Assembly (NCBI GenBank): GCA_963932145.1
Contig: OZ010571.1
Coordinates: forward strand, 152,434,183-152,498,182
Direction of reading: 5' to 3'
Length of the DNA: 64,000 nt
Source: Acanthosepion lycidas
Lineage: Eukaryota > Mollusca > Cephalopoda > Sepiida > Sepiidae
Below the pieces are notes generated by a model, which searched no databases, was not told the DNA's origin, and saw only the letters and a list, made by a program, of their open reading frames with translations. Of the stretch, positions 58,136 through 64,000 are shown in pieces; within the stretch, counting starts at the first letter, position 1; every line of letters starts with the position of its first letter. The translations under genes and the position numbers were made by a program.

Positions 58136-59505
58136 TAAGTCACAACCAAGAGGCTTTAATATAAAGATTTCAACAACAAATTAATGGACTTGCATCCCAT
58201 CTTCAAGATATTAATCCATTAGAAAACTTGGGGCTTACCATTAAAAGGCATTCCTTGAATATTTTCTATTCTCCTAAAGTGGATCTCTAGAAATCAATAA
58301 AAACTGCTGCATGTAATGTTAGTTAAAATAGCAGAAAAGTTTAAATCAATAGCAAAAAAAGATGACGGTTATAGAATGTCAAGGAGCTTATAGTGAAATG
58401 TAATTCATTTACTCAGATGTAGGGGTGATTGTGTTAATTGTCAAATACAACTTTGGGATTGACATAAAAATTTGTACTTTGTATAATAAAATCTGACACC
58501 TTCAAAAAAAGTTTTAATAAGAATAGATGTAAATTGAAACCCACACTTTTCAAAACCTTGCAGATATGAATTAGCATCTCCCTTTCAGCTATTCTAATTA
58601 ATAAAACTTGTATCACTAAACTATTATATCAAAAAACAAAATTCTTTCAATCTAAGCAATATTTTCTGACTTTAAAAAATTTGTGAAGGGTTGATAAGTC
58701 ATAAAAAAAACTCAAACGCCTTTGCAGTACACTGGACAGCTTCATTACTGATTCTTGGTGTCATTAGGGGTTTTACGTCTCAAAAAAAACATCAGACACA
58801 CTATCCCAGGTAACCAAACCAAGAGCAATTATCTCTCAGACAGCTTCCTCACCTTGGATGAACCTGTTAAATTTGACCCGAGCTTTTGGTGTGTGTGTGT
58901 GTGTTTTTTTTTTGTTTTTTTGTTTTTTTTTGTTAATTTCAGCCAAATTGGTTTGAACATTTCTATAGAATCTGTAAATATATCCTGAAAATTCTGTCAG
59001 CATTGCTTAGTTAATATCAGTTTATTGTAGAAACCTTATCATAATAAAATATGACACTGTAAACAGAAAATTTCCAAATTTGAAAATATTACTAGAAAAC
59101 AAGTTATAATTTTGCATTAATGATTTTAAACTTGCTGACATTTTTAACATGTAGCTGGTTTTAAATTGTATTTTTTATCCTGAGCATTTTACTTCTTTAC
59201 TTATTGTGAAGATACAAGACATTTTCTAATAATGAATGGATTTTTGACTTTTCTGTACATCCATACTTCAGTTATCAAATTAATTTCTACTGTCATTTCC
59301 ACACTGGTCAGAGCAATTTTTGTTTGGAAACATTGTCATATATTTTGATTTTTAGCCCATGTGAATTCTGCCTATTGAACTGGCAAAGACATTTTACTTA
59401 CAGGCTGACACAGCCTTTGATTTATGCTAACATAGCATTACTCTGGTAACTTTTATTAACTACATTGCAAAATGTTGAAACAAATTTGATTGAATGGTTT
59501 CTTTT
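55930..59505. other. Intergenic AT-rich stretch, no gene seen
   Basis: Contains a (TA)n tract (57354-57386), T runs (56085-56107, 58101-58128) and an A-rich stretch (57770-58020) that might be a decayed mobile element but gives no recognisable protein. Confidence 0.5.
57354..57386. repeat. (TA)n microsatellite
   Basis: About 16 TA units. Confidence 0.95.
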
Positions 59506-59510
59506 CTTTG

Positions 59511-59755
59511 GCTTAATAATACAAGTCTTACTAATTAACCCATATCTATGGAGAGAAGAGGTGGATCATCCCTTTTCCAAGGCTATTTGTGCATAAGTGA
59601 ATATAATGAACCCAACAGGAATTGGAACTCAACTCTGATTAACAATTCTAAAAGCCATTATCCATTACACCACCCACACATCCAAGCTTACAACACCTGG
59701 TATTCCCAAGCGGTCACCAATCTAGGTACTAACCAGGCTTGACATTGCTTAACTT
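59511..59755 (-). mobile_element. Chimeric 5S rRNA-tRNA SINE, copy with truncated 5S head
   Basis: Read on the minus strand, the first part (59755-59687) is the 3' half of 5S rRNA: GTTAAGCAATGTCAAGCCTG, then GGTTAGTACC and GGTGACCGCTTGGGAATACC. A tRNA-like part follows with A box TGGTGTAATGGATAATGG (59655-59672) and B box GAGTTCCAATTCC (59618-59630). A body of about 100 bases then ends at 59511. The 5' half of 5S is missing. This composite order is also seen in the neighbouring copy, so it is a real family structure. Confidence 0.82.
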
Positions 59756-59777
59756 TGGTGGGGGGAGATAATTATGG

Positions 59778-60058
59778 TTTAGTGATACAAGTCTAACTAA
59801 TTAACCCATAGCTGGGAGAGAAGAGATGGATTCAGACCTTTCCCAAGAATATTTACACATAAGTGAATAAAATGACCCCCCAACAGGAATTGAAACTCCA
59901 CTCTGTGATTAACAATTCTAAAAGCCATTATCCATTACACCACACACACATCCAAGATTACAACAGCTGGTATTCCCAAGCAGTTACCCATCTAATTACT
60001 GACCAGGCATAAGTTCAGTGATTGTATGCTAAGTGGTGTTTCAATGTGGTGTGGTCAT
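59778..60058 (-). mobile_element. Chimeric 5S rRNA-tRNA SINE, most complete copy
   Basis: On the minus strand a nearly full-length 5S-derived head (60058-59957) is followed by a tRNA-like part and the same body as the adjacent copy. The tRNA part has A box TGGTGTAATGGATAATGG at 59925-59942 and B box GGAGTTTCAATTCC at 59886-59899. The head includes a 5'-half stretch ending near GTGTTTCAATGTG (complement strand 60037-60049). Both 5S and tRNA internal promoters of RNA polymerase III are thus represented. It is a head-to-tail neighbour of 59511-59755. Confidence 0.82.
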
Positions 60059-60059
60059 A

Positions 60060-63000
60060 AACCACAAATTTGATTAAAGATTCCCAAACTAGCCATGACT
60101 TTCCGCAAGTCACAATGTGATACTAGGATTAAGACACCCACATAGAAGAGGAAGTTATGATTTCATCTTGATGTCACATGTTTACGTTTTATGGCCAGCA
60201 TATGGGGGTCTTTGAAGTTGGGTCTTCTAAGCAACACCTGTTTGACCCAAGGAGAAGAATAAATAAATAAAAAGAAATCTGTTTGGGGTCAAATGACAAC
60301 ATAGTCGGACATTGATAATTTCCAGTTACTGGTCAATATTAATGGTAAACAGTTGAGATCAAAGAAGTCAGATCTGGTCCATCCTTGGTAAGAGAGCAGA
60401 CTATACCTCAAGTAGTTCCGATGCTGCCCATTCATGTTGCTAGCCATACATTGTGATGTGTAGATGGGTAGAGTTGGTAAAAGGGAAGAATTGGGTTGTT
60501 AGTGCAACACAGCAGTTGTCCCAAATGTCACCTAACTACCCACCCAGACCAAGCAAACAAAGTCCTGAATAAAACATGTAAATATATTAGGAATAAAGGT
60601 GTTTCATTTCCTGGTGAATGTGCAGTGAGCTTCTGCTAGTTTTTGGTGCACAACAGCATAAACAAGAAATGAGACACTACATGGGGTAGTCACTGATCAG
60701 AAGAAAGCTGGGTGTGGGCCTCACTGCATGTTTGCAACTTTAAATTATGGGAGGTATCTTCTTCTGTCAGTTACACTTGCCTTAATTTCTGACCACTGAC
60801 AATCTCTTTCTTCTTGACAAAGTGAGTGACAAAATTTGCTAAAACAAATTCTCAATAAAAAAATTACTATGCGGCAAAAACCCACAGGTATTTTCATGCA
60901 CACGTACACCCAGTCAGACACACAACGTTTTCCTAAAAGAATTTAATTTTTGCCTCCCCCTTTACTATTTTTTTATGAAAAAGAAAAAAAACAAAACAAT
61001 GTAATCTAATACACAGGCCATTTTCATTTCTGGACTTGTTTTAAATCAGCAAATATGAATGCTGTTAAGTTTGGCATAATGTGGATTTTATTCAAAATTC
61101 AGACTAACCCTTTATCCTCAAATCAACAGGTTGCAGGTGTTTGTGACCTCCAACAAAGATTAGTGGTTCCTCCTGTGTCATATTTGATACAGTCTTCTTT
61201 TTTTTTTTTTTTTTTCTAATTCCATGCAAGCCAAGGTGAATGAGAAAATTAACAGAAATTGTTCAGGTGAGGGAGAATGCTTGCATCTTTTCAGCAGTTT
61301 GGGTTGATTTAAGAATGTGCAAACATAGTCACTTTCTCTCTCTCTCTATGTGAGAGAATCAAGGCTCAACTTTGATCCCTATCATGAGCCCTGATTATAC
61401 TCTTAGAAGATCAAAGGACAAAGTTTTCAGAACATTCTTCCAATCTGAATTTTTTCTTTTATGGTAAGATTCTCATCAAGGCTGTTCAGCTCTGTTTGGT
61501 TGTTAAAAATATAAAAAAAAAAAGTTGTTAGTCTTTCTTTGTTCATTTTGTAAAATGTCTAGAAAGTGATTATTTTCAACATTTTTCTATAAACAAAAAA
61601 TGGTTTTAGCAAAATTATGATTTTTGTCTCGGATTTTGAAATAAGTTGTTGATATATATTATTTTTACTTTTACTTTTTTTTTCAATTGTTTTTTATTTT
61701 TAAATTTCCAAAACACCTTTTCCCCTTTTTTAGTTTTCCATATTTATTTGAGTAAGGTGCAAGTTTTTATGATCAGTTTCTTATGCAGAAAATAGGAAGT
61801 TGTGCTATAGACAGGGAATTTTTTGAAGAAGTTAAATATCATTAATTTTTGGTAATTGACGTTGAAGTTAGCTGATACACGAGTATATACAGTAGTCCAT
61901 TCTCCAATCCTCATATGAATTTGATTTTTTATTCAAAGCATAATTTTAGATTTCTGAGTGATAGATTGTCAAGGCACGTTTTTATTAACTGATTATGACA
62001 ATTGCTATTCTTAAAACTATTTTCTGTGAAGAACAAAAATGAAAAGAATCTCTGAAGTTTTAAACTGCCAATAATAGATGCTTGACAACAGTGATATATA
62101 AGTAGAATTCAAAATAACTGCATCTTCCAATACAATAAAAATTAGATTTTAAAAATTTTAATCATACTTTAAATTTTTGAGTAGAAAAAAAAATTAAATA
62201 TGATATAATAACACCACAATAAAACAATCTTTTAACACTTGACGACAATACAAAATTAGATTTTAGCACCTCAATATTGTTAAATTACTCCATGACAAGG
62301 CAAATGTTTTTAATCTTTTAAAGTTTTAAATGAAAATTATAAAAATACAATGGCACCACAAGAAAAAGATATATTTTAATAAGTTACTTCACTGATACTG
62401 GAAGCAGGGAACTGAAGGAAGGTTATGTCCTAAAACTTCAACTTTTATTGCATTTGGTATATGTCAATATTGAAGTCAACAAAAAAACACGGTATGTTAG
62501 CGTCAAATATTTCCAGATGTTTTAGTGCCCAATGCCTAATTAGTGAATATTACACTAGAAATTAATTGTTCAGTGGCTTGTGTGACCCAATGGCACATGT
62601 CCTGCATTTGTTATATCCTAGATAAGTCGCTCCTTTGAATCAACTTGTTATTTTAATCTTGTGACAAGGTGACGGATTTGTTTGAAGTTTTATTGGTGCA
62701 TGAAAGTTGCAAATGTTGACAGTGAAAGGGTGAAGCTAACTGATCAAGAAAAATGAGAATGAAAGCAAAAACCAGTGACAGGTGAAAATAACAAATAGTT
62801 CAAAAATATTATTGAGGTTCATGAAATGAAGAGCAGAGAGTCAGAATTGGTTGAAAACAAAACTATAAATTTACATAGCTGGGAAAATAACTTTTGACTA
62901 ACCCAAATGCCAATTTTTATTAAATTGGAATTTTTCAAAGCCAAACCATTTGGGAAAATAAAAAAATATAATTATCCTAATGTCCTTGTCAGACATGAAT

Positions 63001-63332
63001 GGATTTGTTGACTGATATAGTTCTTTTATTAGAATTAGGCATTCAGTGGATTTAGTAACTTAGAAGGCTGTTTCTAATGGATGATTTGAGGAAATCTCTA
63101 TTGGTGTGGCTATATGATGCTTTAAGGTCAATAGGTATACAATTTTCTATTGGCAAGGTATGCAATTTCCTGGAGTTGTGCATGACTTATATACTATCAT
63201 TACCAAATTGGGATGTGACGAGTTAGACACTCATTCACTATGGAAACTATTTAATACAATATTCATTACTACTTTCATCATAACGGGACAGGGAATATTC
63301 TACAAATAAAGAGAATGTATTTACATTACTTC
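60060..63332. other. Intergenic stretch, no gene seen
   Basis: The segment 60060-60560 is richer in G and C and looks like old repeat DNA of an unknown family. T runs occur near 61198-61216. No frame resembles a known protein. Confidence 0.5.
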
Positions 63333-64000
63333 TACAGTTGTGGCCAAAATTTCAAGACTAGCCAAGATTTTTTAACAAAAACTGATCTGAAATCTCAACC
63401 ACATAAAATAAAAACTATATTTTCTTCAATTTCTTAAAAGTTGTTTATTTTCTATTAATTTCAATGTAAACTAGTCATTTGTATGACCACCTTTCATATT
63501 GATAACTGCTTGAATACAATAGGGTGTGCTGGCTATGAGACAATATTCTCCTGAAATACCTGAGGTACTAGCATCCACAAAGAGCCTTGGTATTGGCTGA
63601 CTTTTTGTCTGCAACTTTATTTACCATAAATTTTCTATAGGATTCAAATCAGATCTGTTGCCAGGTCATTTCAATCTAGTGACCTTGACCTTCTTAATAT
63701 TTTTTAACCTATTCTTAGCTTTGTGACATGGTGCAACATCATGTATTAATATACTGCAACTATGTATTTAGTGTATTCTGCAACACTTCCAGATACTTTT
63801 CATTGTTCATATTTATTCCACAGCCCAGGAAATACAAATCAGTTGCTCCAAACTTTGAAATTGCACCCCAAATCCTCTGACTGGAGGATACATTTTCCCT
63901 TACAACTCTTTCCATTTATGACCATTTCATATAATGTTGATGCACAATAAACTGTTGCAGTAGGCATTCACCAGAAAACATGACATTCCTCTCAATTATT
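63333..64000 (-). pseudogene. Tc1-like transposon remnant, continues past window
   Basis: The left edge TACAGTTGTGGCCAAAA (63333-63349) fits a Tc1-family terminal inverted repeat after a TA target site. On the minus strand the transposase reads, in order, RNVMFSGECL-like sequence (first catalytic region, near 63980), IWGAISKFGATDLYFL near 63855, a degraded APCHKAK-like segment near 63735, and PGNRSDLNPIENLW near 63665-63625. The last is the block with the catalytic Glu. Stops and frame changes show it is inactive. Its 5' part lies beyond the window. Confidence 0.82.

Noticed and set aside
59687-59755. A functional 5S rRNA gene
   Set aside because: Only the 3' half is present here and it is joined to a tRNA-like module; the neighbouring fuller copy is also diverged. 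A SINE explains it better.
1-64000. A CRISPR array, operon or prokaryote-type defence system
   Set aside because: The window is intron-rich animal DNA; no regular repeat-spacer array, ribosome binding sites or compact gene clusters are present.

Overview
This is animal genomic DNA: very AT-rich, with large introns, dense microsatellites and many decayed transposable elements. It holds one confidently recognised protein-coding gene, on the + strand. The gene is a UBAP1 orthologue (ubiquitin-associated protein 1, an ESCRT-I subunit) in seven coding exons from 18375 to 51493, predicting 639 residues. The lophotrochozoan-like protein, long introns, tRNA- and 5S-derived SINEs, Penelope-like, RTE-like and Ty3/Gypsy remnants together suggest a mollusc, most likely a coleoid cephalopod such as an octopus. 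The species assignment is inference.

Layout. Positions 1-1040 hold two overlapping pieces of a dead Tc1/mariner transposase, followed by a decayed jockey/CR1-like LINE reverse transcriptase (1150-1830). From 1850 to 18370 there is AT-rich non-coding DNA with small hairpin elements and a deleted 5S-derived SINE; it may be promoter or 5' UTR intron, but no upstream exon could be identified. UBAP1 then spans 33 kb. Intron 1 (10.1 kb) contains an antisense Gypsy remnant and SINEs. Intron 2 (4.3 kb) contains a second antisense Gypsy remnant and a block bounded by (TA)n. Intron 3 (9.0 kb) contains a third, better preserved antisense Gypsy pol. Intron 4 (2.0 kb) carries a SINE. Intron 5 (5.3 kb) carries a Penelope-like endonuclease remnant, a SINE, an RTE-like LINE remnant and a palindromic mariner MITE. 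Intron 6 is 466 bases. A probable long 3' UTR runs to about 55.9 kb. The rest is non-coding, with a tandem pair of chimeric 5S-tRNA SINEs (59511-60058) and an antisense Tc1 transposase remnant that runs off the right edge.

The UBAP1 protein keeps the N-terminal UMA region that joins ESCRT-I and the C-terminal UBA solenoid that binds ubiquitin. Its large central exon has been elaborated with six Tyr-x-Asn motifs, a proline-rich stretch and two polyalanine tracts. The points most worth a second look are this Tyr-x-Asn array, the composite 5S rRNA plus tRNA SINE family, and the near-perfect mariner-type hairpins whose ends resemble the primate MADE1 ends.
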